A stretch of DNA of 64,000 nucleotides from the NCBI RefSeq assembly GCF_032884065.1, contig NC_088879.1:18048489-18112488 (forward strand), in the 5' to 3' direction. Under the pieces are notes generated by a model. It saw nothing but the letters and a program-made list of their open reading frames with translations, was not told the DNA's origin and did no database searches. Positions within the stretch are counted from its first letter, which is position 1; each line of letters opens with the position of its first letter. This document shows, one piece after another, positions 10,872-23,884 of this stretch. Source of the DNA: Artemia franciscana (lineage: Eukaryota > Arthropoda > Branchiopoda > Anostraca > Artemiidae). The translations under genes were made by a program, and so were the position numbers.

Positions 10872-12528
10872 TTAGACCTTAGTTCCTCCAGAGCCATCGA
10901 TGGCGCATAGGGCGTCGACAAAGCCTCTCCATTCGTCTCGCATTGGTGCTGCAGCGATGACGTCTTCCCATTCAGGTATTAGTGAGGTGCCGGCCGTCCT
11001 CAGATCTCGGTCATGTGTTCGTCTCAATGTATTTTTGGGGCGGCCTCTCTTTCTTCTACCGTCTGGCTTCCATTCATAGGTTGTTCGAGGAAGGCGGCTC
11101 TCTTCCATACGAAGAACGTGTCCCAGGTATGTCCACCGCCTTCTTTTCAGCAACTCAATGACTGGAGGTTGACCTGTTTTTCTGCGTATTTCTGCATTTG
11201 TAATTTTTTGTTGCCAACTTGTATTCAACATTCTTCTGAGGCTCATATTTTCAAATGCAAGGATCCTTTTTTCAAGCTGGGTGTTTATTTTCCAACATTC
11301 ACTTGCGTAAAGGAGAATTGAGAGTACATTGCTATTGAAGAGTCGAAGCTTCAGTCGCATTGAATATTTATTACTTCTCCAAATAGGCTTCAATCTATTG
11401 AAGGCACCTGTAGCTTGCCCAATTCTACGTTTAATCTCGGTCGAGATCTCTCCATCACAATCAATCCAGCTACCCAGGTACTTGAACTCCTGGACTTGTT
11501 CTAGATCTTTGTTTTTACAATGGAGAACAAGTGGCGAGGTTGTGATGGCCATGCTCTTCGATTTGTCAATGTTTATCTTTAGCCCGACATTCTCTGCATT
11601 CTCGGTAAGTGTCAAGCAGCTGCTGCAACCGTTCTTTAGACTCTTCGAGAAGGACAACGTCGTCCGCGAAGTCCAGATCAAACAGTTGTTTGTTGCTTAC
11701 TTTTACCCCGTAGCCCGATGCGAATCTCAGGGCATAATCCATGATAATTATAAAGAGCATGGGGGAAAGTACACATCCTTGACGAACACCAGACATGATC
11801 TTGAAAAATCTGGTTGTACCGTTTTCGGTCTTTACGCAACATTCCGATTCTTCATAAAGCGCTATAATCATATCTACTATTTTCTCGGGAATTCCGTAGT
11901 ATTTCAAAACTCTCCACAAGCAATCTCTGTCAACTGAGTCAAATGCCTTTTCAAAGTCAAGGAATAGGAGGTAGAGCTTCTTGTTCCATTCTTTTGATTC
12001 TTCGACAAGCATTCTCAGTACAAATATTAGATCAGAACAGGATCTCCCAGTTCTGAAACCATGCTGCTCTTCTCGTGGAGTTGCGTCTAGTGCTTTCCGC
12101 AGACGCTGTAAAATGATGAAGGCTAATAGTTTGGATGAGACAGGGAGAAGATTGATGCCTCTCCAGTTATGGCAGTTCGTCAAGTCTCCCTTTTTGAAGA
12201 GTTTGACTATAATGCCTCTGCTCCAATCTCTTGGGACCTTCACTAAGGTCCATATTTTGGTGAAGAAAGAAAGCCAAATGGATATGCAGGTACTAATTGA
12301 GTACTTCAACATTTCTGCTGAAATGCCATCAATACCCGGGGCTCGTCCATTTTTTAACTTCTTTGCTGCATGCATGATCTCCTCAGCACTCGGAGGATTT
12401 GTATTGATGTCTAGATATATAAAAGGGATATCAGGTACGTTAGCTTGGTCGCAAGTTCTCGGTCTGTTCAGAAGTTTTTCGAAATGGGAAGCCCATCTCT
12501 CGTCAATTTTTTCTGGATCAGATATAAT
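10872..12528 (-). pseudogene. LINE reverse transcriptase domain and C-terminal tail, frameshifted
   Basis: Counting from Met at 12375, the reverse transcriptase shows GRAPGIDGI (10-18), WRGINLLPVSSKLL (71-84), motif A FLDFEKAFD (138-146), motif B GVRQGCVLSP (196-205) and the catalytic motif C DFADD (235-239). Shortly after motif C the frame is lost. The correct reading resumes in another frame near 11610 (ENAENVGLKINIDKSKS), followed by the thumb motif FKYLGSWID, YASECW, YLGHVLRM and the basic tail GRRKRGRPK. The protein copies the element RNA at the nicked target. Catalytic aspartates are intact, so inactivation comes only from the frameshift and the upstream TGA, which indicates a fairly young copy. 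Confidence 0.9.
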
Positions 12529-13977
12529 TCATCCATTTTCGTCCTTGACAAGGGTGATTCGGCTGCTTTGTTTTCCTACCATCTCATTTGTCAATCGGTA
12601 GACAGTCTTGGAATAACCCTTCCTAGCAGCTTCTTCAGCTAAAGCTGCTTTCTTTTCAAGGAACTGTCTCTTGTCCTTTCTTGCACTCTTTTTTACCTCT
12701 TTATCTTTTTCTTTGTATAATTGTTTTGTTGCCAGCTCTGAACACCTTGTAGTATCTATGAGCATGGCTTGCTTAAGTGCCTTTCGTTCGTCAATCAGTT
12801 TCCATGTTATGTCAGAGATCCACCTTTCCTTTGGTTTCTTTCGGAAACCTAGCTTTTCTGCGGCAATCGTCGTGTATGCACTTTTTATTTTCTCCCATTT
12901 CTCTTCGACACTTTCTGAGTCATTTGCCTCAACAGGCAAGGCATCAAATTTGTTCCATACAGAGATACAGAAATCTCTGCGGATTTTTTGATCCTGTAAC
13001 TTGTCCGTGTCGTACAGTTTCTTCAGATCTTGCTGTGTCTTTTTTTGGGCACGTAGTTTGATCTGTAAGTGGGCGATCATGAGCATGTGATCCGACTGGG
13101 CGTCTGCTCCTCTATACCCACGCACGTCTAACAGGCTTGTACGCCACCTTCTGGCGATCAGGAAATGGTCGATCTGGTTTCGCGTTGAACCGTCTGGAGA
13201 TGTCCATGTGTACTTGTGCACATTTTTATGCTCAAAGAGTGTCCCACCAACGACAAGGTCATTACTTAGCGCGAAGTCTACTAGTAATGCACCATTTTCG
13301 TTAATCTGGCCAAGTCCATGCGGTCCTAGGACTTCCGGACAGTACTTGCGATCGGCTCCTACTTTGGCATTCAGATCACCAACAACACATAGAACATCAT
13401 GTTTGGGGATGTCTTTGGTGACAGCTTGCAAGGTTTCATAGAAGCTATCTTTGACATCATCATCCGCCTCATTGGTAGGAGCGTAGCATACAATGACAGA
13501 AAGCTTAGTGTGTGTTGTAGCAAAACGTGCAAACAAGATCCTTTCGTTTATTGGAGTCCATTTCAGCATTGTTCGGTATGCTGCAGGGGACATCATAAGT
13601 CCTACACCTGCCTGATGATGGTTGTCCTCTCCGCTATATAACAGTACATATCCATGATCTAGTGTTTCTTGGCCTACACCTTTCCAACGTATTTCACTTA
13701 GGGCTAGTATGTCAATATTATATTGCTTCATCTCTCTGAGAACTTGCTCAGTTTTTGATAACTGACTCATAGTTCTCACGTTCCAGAAGCCAATTTTTGT
13801 TGGTTGTTTCGCAGTCAATAATCGTGTCCGGGGGCGTGCTGGGTTCGTTATCAGGGGGAAAGATAATTCATCCGAGGCATTTATCGGCGTTTCCGTTGCT
13901 GGGGCTTTTTTACAGGGACAGGTAGCAAACCTGTCGCCCAACCCTCCTCCTTCATCCTGGCTTGGGACATGCTGGCA
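12529..13977 (-). pseudogene. LINE endonuclease domain (exonuclease-endonuclease-phosphatase fold)
   Basis: The frame is open from 13977 to a TGA at 12529-12531. Numbering residues from 13941, the catalytic landmarks of an APE-type endonuclease are all present: GFWNVRTM (51-58, the Asn), LSEIRW (81-86, the catalytic Glu), CYAPTNEADDD (152-162), VVGDLNAKVG (186-195, Asp and Asn), YTWTSPDG (244-251), QIDHF (256-260) and SDH (283-285). This domain nicks target DNA to prime reverse transcription. The region after about residue 300 is the lysine-rich linker to the RT. The terminating TGA lies in a linker that continues in the same frame with IISDPEKIDERWASHF, so it is a point mutation inside one long ORF, possibly CGA to TGA. 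Confidence 0.88.
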
Positions 13978-14005
13978 TTATCCATGACAATGACAGGCGG
14001 AGTTA

Positions 14006-14135
<130 letters not shown>

Positions 14136-14279
14136 CAGTCACTTGGTAAATGTCCAAAATGTTTGCCAAACATCCGTATTTCTAACTTTCACCAGTGAAA
14201 TGTCAACATTCAACACGCACTTATTTTGAATGTTGACCATATCTGAAATTTATATTTTCTTCTTTGTCATTCAGTTGAG

Positions 14280-14480
14280 AAAAATGACGTTGACGTTAAC
14301 GTCAAACAAAATGGCCGTTTCAAAATTTTGATTGGATATGTTTGAGGAAATGATGGGTGTGGGAAGGGGGATAGTTGCCTTCCAATCCCTTTTTTATTAT
14401 TAATTAGGACACTAGCCCTTTCGATTTCTAATGGAAGGAGCGCTTTTCGAAGTGACCAGGGCACTTCGATACAAAGTGCT
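14280..14480 (-). repeat. Diverged R1 body fragment
   Basis: AAAATGGCCGTTTCAAAATT, TAGTTGCCTTCCAATCCC, and GGACACTAGCCCTTTCGATT followed by AATGGAAGGAGC match the reversed R1 body order (compare 26255-26390) at clearly lower identity. Confidence 0.6.
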
Positions 14481-17400
14481 TTGGTCTAAGACAAACAAAC
14501 AAACCAAAAACAATAAAGAAATAATTAAATAAATAATACTTTGTGCCAACATCATTCGTTACTTAGGCATGAAAATCGAAAATCTATTGCGCATTAAAAG
14601 TAGTTTGAAAAATTTTGAACCAGCATACTTTGATTTGATTACAAACAGTCAGCGGATCATCTCAAAAGAAGAAAATTTCATAAGAACTTTGGCAAACATA
14701 TCATTACCCAGCCCTAAATTGTTCAATTTCCACCTATAAAAATAGTGAAAAATCTTGTTTAGATACACTCGTAAGTCCCATCTTTTGTCACGCTATATAC
14801 AGAATGGTGTACTTCAGATCAGCACCCAGATGCTGCTTAACAACGTTAAAAGAAGAGTACCAAGCTATTTTTCTTGCTAAAAATCATCAATATTTACCTC
14901 TTGCTTTGCAATTCTTTTTTCAAATTGTGCCTATGTTTTTTCGTATTTTTCCACATAATTCACAGCAATTTTTTGTTTGTCTTTTTTTCGAAACGTTGCA
15001 CTCCCGTTTAGAAAAAAAAACCTAAGAACGTTTCGGCTATGCTCATTTATTTTCTTTATTTTACCAAGGGTGATTATACTAAACCGGTGGTTTGGTGGCC
15101 GAAAATTGGAAGGAGGCTCATTCCAACAGGAATTTTAGGTTTTAGTAATTTTTTATGAGAGGCACTCTTTTTACCCGTGTCGTCCTATGAAGTGTTGATT
15201 TTGGTCCAAAAGCGAAATAAATGCCACTGGACAAAATTATGAGATAGCTAATAATTTTAAGCCAATTCAAAAGCCTTATTTCTTCATTCTTTAGTTTAAA
15301 AAACAAATAAAAACAAATAGATTTCTTGTGACTAATCGTAACAAGATTAAGCTGAGTCTATAACTTAAGATTTAATTCGCAGACAAGCATTTTTTGAAGA
15401 ATTCTAGCATTCTGAGGATCATCTTAGTCGCAGATAGCTTAATATATGATGAAGGAAAAGGGGATAAAAGACAGGGTTTACTTTTAAGCCATTGTTGAAT
15501 TGAGAAAGATGCATTGAATTTGTAAAAAGTATGACCATTATTCAGGGTATTTGATGCGTAAACTACGATTGACCACCCATGGCTGTATTTGTTTGGCAAA
15601 CGGTAATAAAGTACTTCCTGATGTGAAAAGATGCAGTCAGAACAGAAATAATTTAAATTTATCGGGTGGTATGTGAATGCAAAGCCTAGTAAAGCAGTGG
15701 CAGGGTTAAACTAAGCTCAATATTTTATTGAATGGCTTTCCTAGATACAAAACAAGACTAAAATATAGCAGAACTCGATAACAGTTTTAGGTTGTACATG
15801 ACAGGCTGCTAGATATTTCGTATGTTTACATTTCATATAAAAGAATCAAACAAAGGTAACTTTTAGGCTTTTGTATAAAACAAGCAAACTGAACTACTAA
15901 AGGAAAGTGATATAAAAATTATAATAATAAATAATAATAATAACTTATTCACATGCCTAAAAGTTTAATGTATTTCTTCAAGCAGTACAAACGTGCATTA
16001 ATATTCCTTTTATTAAAAAAGTAAAAATATTTCTTCTAAAGATACAAGTCAAAAGTAGAGCTAAACCCTAAACGAGTAAAAAGTATCATTAAAATAATTG
16101 GGTTGGTGTTTAAAGACCAGAAAGCTGAATACACAAATATATTCACAAAAAATTGAGAATCCAGAAATTCGGGTATGAACCAAGGACTCAATATTTTTTC
16201 CTTTGTGCGTGCTACTGATTTATATGACCGGGTTCGGCAGTCACAATAGCCGTAAGTTTTCAGAAAATATAACTTAACAAAGTTACGTCTTTTTACAGGA
16301 AAAGAAATTGCTTTAGTCAAACAGCAATTTGTTCAAATATATTGACAGTGCAAACAGGATTAGCTGTTTAACGTTTCATCAGTAAAAGTTCGTCAACGTT
16401 TTCAAACAATGACATTTGCAAAAACGGCTATTGTACCAGCACCAGAAATCATGTGTAGCCCCCCCCTTTTTTCTCGCGTATTTTGTATTACAAAAAGGAT
16501 AGTAAGAGCACGGAAACTAATGGTCTTATTTTTCACGCTTTTTAACCCACAGCAACTTTAATAGACGTTATAGGAGCTGGAGTTACCTTGTCTGCTGACA
16601 ACAGATTTGCCTTCAAATAGATCTTCATCAAGGGATTGAAACTGTACTCATTCCAATTACAGGGCCTCAGTTGAGTCTTGCATCGTTACCTTTCGTTACA
16701 ACCTCCATCTGCTGAAGATGAGCAATTTGCGCTGTCTTCCTGGGATGTGGCAGCTGTTTCCTAGGTTCTTTTAATCTTTTAATCTAAACCTGACTCTCTC
16801 CGTTGCTCGTTTTAACCATGATAGTCGCATAGCCTACCATCAAAATATGATTTTGCTCCATTCACGATTAGATTTTACTAATACCGGTGTTTAACTAGCC
16901 CTAATTTCAGCCAGTTAGAATTTTTCATAGAGTTTCTTAGCCAATCAGAAAACTCAATGAAGAATCTGAATGGCTGGAATTTTCGCAAGCTAAATCTTGG
17001 TATTGGTAAAATTTATTCGTCAACGAGCTATGAGGTAAACGTTTGAAAAATGTGTTGAAGGAGAAAGACGGCCTGATCAGGTTGTAGTCATCAAGACACC
17101 AAGTTACTAAGAAACACTGTCACAATTGTCACACATTCAGTCACCAAGACACATTGTCACAAGTCAAAAAATTACGAGGCAACTAATTCGCTTACTGTCG
17201 TTGTAAAGGACCCTCACAAATGTAAATCAGATCATGAAACTGCTCAGTTTTTACTAATCAATTAAGTATAGCATAATTATACGACTATAGAGAATGAGAG
17301 ATTATTCCAGTCTTCATTATAGCTTACTGCAACTGAACTTCGTCACTGAGAACCAAATGAAAATTATTTTCTTTCATACAGAATGATTTTCATGGTTGTC
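14481..17400. other. AT-rich region, nothing recognised
   Basis: Only short open frames and low-complexity ATA/TAA runs (for example 15918-15945) are visible. There are no splice-flanked coding patterns or repeat families I can support. Confidence 0.5.
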
Positions 17401-19101
17401 AAACAGTTCGTGGTAACAAACTGTAGTAAGAAGCGACCCGGCTCAGTAGTAACCGAAACTCTAAAAAATGGAATTTTGATATCAATAGCTACATAAAAAA
17501 TTGCATTTTAATGCTGATTTTAAATATTTAACTTTCATCAAGATTAGTCGTAGCTATCTAATCTTGATGAAATCTTGATGATGACTTGTAAAAGTTACGA
17601 GCCTGAGAAAATTTGCCCTATTTTAGAAAATAGGGGGAAACACCCCCTTAAAGTCATACGATCTTAACGAAAATCACACCATCAGATTCAGCGTATCAGA
17701 GAACCCTATTGTAGAAGTTTCAAGCTCCTATCTACAAAAACGTGGAATTCACGACAATCACGGATGCGTATTTATTTGTTTGTTTTTTGTTTTTTTTTTG
17801 TTGTTTTTCCGCCAGGGGTGATCGTATTTACCCAGTGGTCCTAGAATGTCGCGAGAGGGTTCATTCTATCAGAAATTAAAAGTTCTAGTGCCCTTTTTAA
17901 GTAAACAAAAAAATTGGAGGGGACCAAAGTCACCAGATCAAAATTCTGAGATAGCCATTTTATTCACCATAGTCGAAAACCCAAATAACTATGTCTTTGG
18001 GGACGACTTACTCCCCTGCAGTCGCCGTGGGAGGGATTGCAAGTTACAAACTTTGACCTGTGTTTACATATGGTAATGGTTACTGGGAAGTGTACAGACG
18101 TTTTCAGGGGAATTTTTTTGGTTTGGTAGGGAGAGTTGAGGTGGGGGGGGGGGGTTAAGTGGGAAGATCTTTCCATGGAAAGACTTCTCAATTGGGAAGA
18201 GACTTGAACGACGAGGGTTTTTTAGCATTGTTTAAAAAAAACAATGAAAAAATAAATATGAAAAGTTTTTTTCTACTGAAACTGAGGAGCAGCATTAAAA
18301 CTTAAAACAAGCGCAAATTATTATGCATATGAGGGGTTTACCTCCTCGTAATACCTCGCTCTTTGCGCTAAAGTATTTTTAGTAATTCCAACGGTATTTA
18401 TTCTACGGCCACTGTGATTCAAGGGTCATTCTTAAGGAATTGGGACAGAATTTTAGCTTTAGTGTAAAGAACGAGGTATCGACGAGGGGTGAACCCCCTC
18501 ATATACGCAATAAAAACATACGAATATAGAAGTTCGTTTCGTAAGTTAATTCGTTTAATTGCGTATAATTATATACTAATGAACATTTACTAATGAAAAT
18601 GTTCGTAAAAAAGTTTAAGTTCTAGTTGCCTTTTTAAGTAATCAAAAATTGAAGGGCAACTAGGCTTCCTCTCTCGCTCCTTTTTTCTCAAATCTTCCGA
18701 TTAAAACTATGAGAAAGGCATTTAGTCAAACAAAGATTCATATGCAAATTTTGTTTTAATTATTTATGTGCGGAGAGCCAAGATCAAAACATGCATTAAT
18801 TAAAAAACGTCCAGAAATTAAATAAAAAAACGAGTTTTTTTTTAAATGAAAGCAAGGAGCGACATTAAAACTTAAAACGAACAGAAATTACTCCGAATAT
18901 GAAAGGAGCTTTTCCTCCTCAACGCCTCGCTCTTTACGCTAAAGTTTTTTACTGTTTTAAGAAGTAGAGTTAAGAGGAAGAGTCAAACTTTAGCGTAAAG
19001 AGCAAGGCGTTGAGGAGGAAAACCCCTTTCATATACTGAGTAATTTCTGTTAGTTTTAAATTTTAATGTCGCTCCTTACTTTCATTTAAAAAAAACTTGT
19101 T
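17401..19101 (+). repeat. R1 repeat, forward copy (left outer arm of the 17.4-26.8 kb structure)
   Basis: Starts AAACAGTTCGTGGTAACA with AGCGACCCGG at 17434, contains the full body and C module, and ends with palindrome P at 18826-19101. A short local duplication with AATCTTGATGA repeats lies near 17550-17580. It aligns colinearly with 1420-3050 and, reversed, with 25238-26823. Confidence 0.85.
18826..19101. repeat. R1 palindrome P, locus B left
   Basis: Inverted arms meet around 18960. Both arms share the variants TTTTCCTCCTCAACGCC and GAGGCG / CGCCTC forms specific to this locus. Confidence 0.85.
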
Positions 19102-19261
19102 TTTTTTATTTATTCATCAATAAAGAATCAATTACGATCTATTACAATAATCTGTGTTGAATGCAGAGAATATATTGCATAGAAAAATTGAAAATAAAAA
19201 TAAAATCGCCTCAACGGTCATCGTTGGCATAGATTCATTATGTGGTCTCGATGGTGGCCGG

Positions 19262-19620
19262 CGTTTAACCCCCGTCATCAGCTTCCCAGAAAAATAGCCC
19301 CCCTCCCAAAAAATGGCCCCACCCCGTGGGAAATAACCCTCTCCTTGAAAAAAAACGAAAAATACCCCCACCTCTTCCCGGAAGATACCCTCCACCTCTT
19401 CCCGGAAGATACCCCCCCAGGAAAATCACTCCCGTGGAAAATTACCCCCTCAAATAATACCCCCCAGCGGAAAATAAATCTCTCACGGAAAATACCCCCT
19501 GAAAATATACCCAGAAAATACACCACAACCCCCGTGGAAAACATTCCCCCCGTGTAAAATACCCCCTGCTAAATACTTCTCCATAAAATTCCTGACCCTC
19601 CCCCCCCCCCGTGGAAAATA
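19262..19620 (-). repeat. CCCCCGTGGAAAATA minisatellite
   Basis: About 15-18 degenerate units of about 20 bp, each with a C run followed by GGAAAATA or GGAAGATA. The overlapping open frames on both strands arise from the repeat. It is the complement of the motif at 5470-5600. A more diverged stretch (CCCTCC...GAAAATT) lies at 26835-26955. Confidence 0.85.
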
Positions 19621-19685
19621 AAGCTTTCCAAATTTTGAGAATTTTCTTTCAGTTTTGTTCTTTATTATCCGCAGGGGGAAGAAAT

Positions 19686-20050
19686 TTTGGCAATCGTGTA
19701 TTATACGCCACTCACTCAAGTTTACGCTGTATAAAACTCGTTTTATACAGATCAAACCGGTTTCTTCGTTAGTTTCTTTCAGCTTAGCGTGAGATAAAAC
19801 AAAGGCAAGTGACAGAACAGATGGGAAATATATAATTTAGGCTATATATTTGTATCTTAGGTAGGGGGGGGGGAAGTATTCGGACAGTTTGAAGTCAGGA
19901 AACAATTATTCTGCATCTTACGAAGTAAGAGTTGTTTTCTGACTTCAAACTGTCCAAATATTTCCCACCCTTATGTACAAATATATAGCCCAAATTATAC
20001 ATTTCCCATCTATTCTGTCACTTATCTTTGTCTTGTCTTGTGTTAAGTAT
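19686..20050. mobile_element. MITE-like element, copy 2 (3' end degraded)
   Basis: Starts TTATACGCCACTCACTCAAG as in 5009-5388 and shares GGTTTCTTCGTTAGTTTCTT and the internal parts. A strong internal hairpin pairs GGACAGTTTGAAGTCAG (19892) with CTGACTTCAAACTGTCC (ending near 19957). The right terminal repeat is lost beyond GTCTTGTGTTAAG. Confidence 0.75.
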
Positions 20051-20587
20051 TAGAGAAAATCAGAATATACTCTGTAAATTATTTTTTAAATTTTGTACAG
20101 AAACTTGAGGATAGTACAAGAGATATTGCCCTATTTTTAAGGAGTAGACCGTAGGGGGGACTGTGGATTTTAAATTTTTACTCACGGTGAGTGGGGCTAA
20201 ACCGAACGAGATTATGAATATTCCTTCTACAGAAATAGCATGTCAGCAATAAACAAGGTATCAGGGAGCATGTTCAAACTTTCAGGCAGGGTTGAAGAAA
20301 GGAAGAGTCAAGAAAAAAAAATTCAGATTTAGTGTTGAAAAAAGGGGAAGAGGCTAATAATTATTTGTGTTGTATCCAGACAATTTGTTGCGATGTAAGG
20401 TGGGCTTTCACTTTCGGAAGATTATCCTCTTTTAGAAGAAAACAGTTTCGGATAAGGACACTAATATTGAATTTAGGGATTTCTTATTGAAGTCTTTATT
20501 TTTGATCTGCCGTAAAAGTGTATCTTTTGGAATATCTGATTTTTTCAAATAAAGGCTAAAATGTTTACCTCACTGCTCAAATATTTC

Positions 20588-20912
<325 letters not shown>

Positions 20913-21061
20913 GTCACTTGTCTTCTAGGCGCAGACGATTAGAGTTTTTATGGCACTTGGTATTTACCAAGTGAAATATAGCGGTGGCAGATTCTTTGGG
21001 TCTGGTTGTCGGTCTGTCTGTGAGTATGTAACTGAGTATGTAAATAGTATGTAACTGAAAT

Positions 21062-21960
21062 AGTACATAATAGAGATCGTTTAAAAAGCCTAAGGGCGTA
21101 GGGAAAAAACCTTCAAGGGTTTATTTACTCCAAGATTTCCTTGCATTTTACGTCATAGGTTACGGGTGTTACGTAATAGGACGTGTTAGAGTGCGTTGGT
21201 CAAGCGAGGGGAGTCTTATTAAGATATATTTCTTCAAGATGTTTTTCAAGGCGTTTCAAGGCATTCCAAGACGTTTTTTAGACATTTTTCTTCAAGATCT
21301 TTCAACGAATTTCAACACATGATTAAAGACATTTTTTTCAAGATATTTCAAAATTTCTTTAGTTTTTATGGAATAGGGAACGTTTACTTATGTTAAGGAT
21401 GACGCAGTCACACGTGACTTTTTCCAGGGGCCCTATGGGGAATTTTTGCTTGTAATTGAGGAGATAATGCACGTTGGATGTTACGTAATGACGATGTACA
21501 AGTGGAGTGTTACATACTATTTCAAGATTTTTTTTTTGTTTCAAGGCATTTTTCTCATGGAACATTTATTATCTAAAGATTTTTGGTTCATATTAGGATT
21601 TGTAAGGGATTCCCCCTCAGTAAAAAGGAGCACTAACTAGTTGGGCCATGAGAACTCTTTGAATTCGACTAATACTTTTTATAATATAGCCTACTAGACG
21701 CATGGAAAACCCCCCTGTTCACGTATACTTGAATGATCAAATGAATTTTATGTTCCCGTATCCCTGCAATAGTAATATGCAGAGGGGAGGGGGGAAATCG
21801 ATTACTAGAATTTGGTTCTGCTTGGTATGCACTTGCATATTAAATAGCACTTTTTAGAGAGTTTTATTAGATGATATTGTGGGTTGTTCATTGCTTATAT
21901 TTAGCAATAGAATCTATTACATTGTTGGAAGTTGAATCTGCTATAAGGGGTGAAATAAAG
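21062..21960 (+). repeat. Left arm of a nested inverted repeat (IR2)
   Basis: About 0.9 kb that pairs with the reverse complement of 23885-24738. Matching landmarks are AGGGCGTAGGGAAAAAACC / GGTTTTTCCCTACACCC, GTTAAGGATGA / TCATCCTTAA, CAGGGGCCCTATGGGG / CCCCATGGGGCCCCTG, GCAGAGGGGAGG / CCTCCCCTCTGC and GTTTTATTAGATGATATTG / CAATATTGTCTGATAAAAC forms. It is diverged but colinear. Confidence 0.8.
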
Positions 21961-21969
21961 GCGAGAGTG

Positions 21970-22905
21970 GCTTCAGAAACACACACAAAATTCAGGAGGA
22001 TTTATAGAAACCATAACCAATGTATAAAAATTCAGTTGAATTCATAAAATCAGGGCCGTCCATGGAAGTCCAGACCAAACCATACAAATCAAGACCAAGC
22101 CATACAAACCAATAGCAAACATTAACAATTAAGACGAATTCATAAAAATCAATGCCAAACTGTAGAAATGACGGCCATTCTCTTAAAATCCGGACAAATT
22201 TATAAAATCTAGACCAAACCATAGAAATCAAGACCCATCTGTAGAAATCATGGCCAAACTCTAGAAAACCATGACTAATACGCAGAAACTTTGACGAATT
22301 CAAAAGAATCATAACCAATACATGGAAAACCGTAAGAATACATAGAAATCATCAGCAATGCCTAGAAATCCACATAAATTCATAAGAATCTGGGTCAACC
22401 GTTCAAATCTAGACCAAAACAAAGACATCAGGACAAACTGTAGAAATGATGATTAGCCCATAAAAATACAGAAAAATCCCATATAAATCATAACCGATGC
22501 ATAAGAATTAAGGTTATTTCATAAAAATCGTAATCTATGCATAGAAATCCAAACGAATTCACAAAAATCAGGACTAACCCTAGAAATCCAGACAAAACCA
22601 CAGAAATCAAGACCAAATTGTAGAAATCACGGCTAATCTCTAAAAAACCATGACCAATACATGAAAATCCCAACGAATTAATAACAATCAAGACCAAACT
22701 GTAGAAATTAAGGGCATCCTCTTAAAATCCAGACAAATTCATACAAAATCGATAACAAACTGGAGAAATCAGGGCCAGCCTGAGAAATCCTGACCAAACC
22801 ATAGAAATTAAGACCAAACCAATTAAATCTGGATCAAACTACTGAAATCACGGCCAACCTCTTAAAAGTCATGACTAATACATAAAAATCCGGGAAAATT
22901 TATAG
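21970..22905. repeat. AGAAATCANGACCAAACC minisatellite (about 45 units of 20-21 bp)
   Basis: The degenerate unit, for example AGAAATCAAGACCAAACCAT, recurs every 20-21 bp for 0.93 kb. Higher-order groups are visible (unit types ACGGCCAATCTCTTAAA and CATGACCAATACAT recurring at 150-380 bp). The open frames on the minus strand (21992-22318; 22488-22697) are products of the repeat. Confidence 0.85.
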
Positions 22906-22914
22906 TCAAGGAAG

Positions 22915-23380
22915 GTTGAGTTGCGTAAACATGAACCAATGGATTTAATACATGATTTTAAACAAGAAAACATCTGGAAAATGTCTTAAGAATGATAATA
23001 TGTATTATACGGATGCCACTAGCCAGCCACATATTACCATGGTGGTTTTAATGGAGACGGTATATCACGTTGAGGTTGGCTGGCCAGACACGTATCAGTA
23101 GACTTTAAACATAATTTTACCAAGAACATTTTGAAAGAATGTCTTAGGAATAATAATATGTATCACAGGAATGCGATGGGCAATCCAAATATTGCCATGG
23201 TGGCGTGTATTGGCATCGAGGGCATCACGTTGGGAGTTTGCTTACAAAAACATAAAGTAATAGATTTTAACATTGGAAAATAGAAAAATTTTGAAAAATA
23301 CCTTAGAAATGATAATAAGTATCATTGGGATGCCAAGGGCCAGCCACATATTTACAAGATAGCATGAATTGCTTGGACTA
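22915..23380. repeat. Three tandem units of about 170 bp
   Basis: Units start near 22970, 23140 and 23300. They share GAATGTCTTAGGAATAATAA or a close form, ATGTATCA..GGGATGC, CAGCCACATATT and ACCATGGTGG. The third unit is truncated. Confidence 0.75.
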
Positions 23381-23884
23381 ACATTTTCTAGGGCTAAAAG
23401 TTAAGCTAGGATGTCTTAAAAGAGTTTTTTCGACTGAGGGGAGGGGTGAAATCTAATTCTCAGTCAAAGAAATAAAATATTTTCATTAAAAGCCCTCAGA
23501 AATATCTTAATGTGGCTTAAATTCACCTCTACCGAGATTGTGTTAAATTTGGCTTGTCAACCGGGAATGCAAAGCTTGGCTCAAAGTAACGAGGGATTTT
23601 CATTAAAAGCACTCAGATATAGATCCTAATATGGTTTAAGTTTCCTCAAACTTCCTTTCTGGAATTGATTGCTATGTCCCTCATCTTTTTTTATTCATGG
23701 TTCATTTTTCTTATATTTCATCCTTTATAATCTTTATTATGTTTTGTTTTGTTTGTTATGCCTTAACAGCTTTTTCAATGATTTTATAATTTTATAACGT
23801 TTTTGTTAATAAAATTTGTATGTAAGAAAGCATGTGTCCTTTAGATTTCTTGTTTTAGGATAAAACTTCCATAGGTCGAATTTC

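Larger units (their letters stand above)
10865..13980 (-). mobile_element. RTE-like non-LTR retrotransposon (LINE), nearly full length, inactivated
   Basis: This is a 3.1 kb element on the minus strand with an apurinic-type endonuclease followed by a reverse transcriptase, in the order and spacing of RTE-type LINEs. The reading frame runs from a stop at 13978-13980 to TAA at 10872-10874. No in-frame ATG lies in the first 12 codons, so the 5' end is truncated or the start was lost. The frame is broken by an in-frame TGA at 12529-12531 and by a frameshift near 11610. The stop codon falls inside the 3' tail (CTAAGGTCTAAGGTAAGG), so there is essentially no 3' UTR. The element ends against a (TG)n tract at 10829-10864, and a (CA)n(TA)n tract lies just 5' of it at 14009-14134. 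Clade assignment rests on motif style only. Confidence 0.9.

Noticed and set aside
11013-13641. Several + strand frames of 77-206 codons opposite the LINE
   Set aside because: They are antisense shadows of the LINE endonuclease and RT frames, which carry the real domain motifs on the minus strand.
19132-19557. Gly/Phe-rich and Pro-rich frames of 87-105 codons
   Set aside because: They come from the CCCCCGTGGAAAATA minisatellite, read in several frames.
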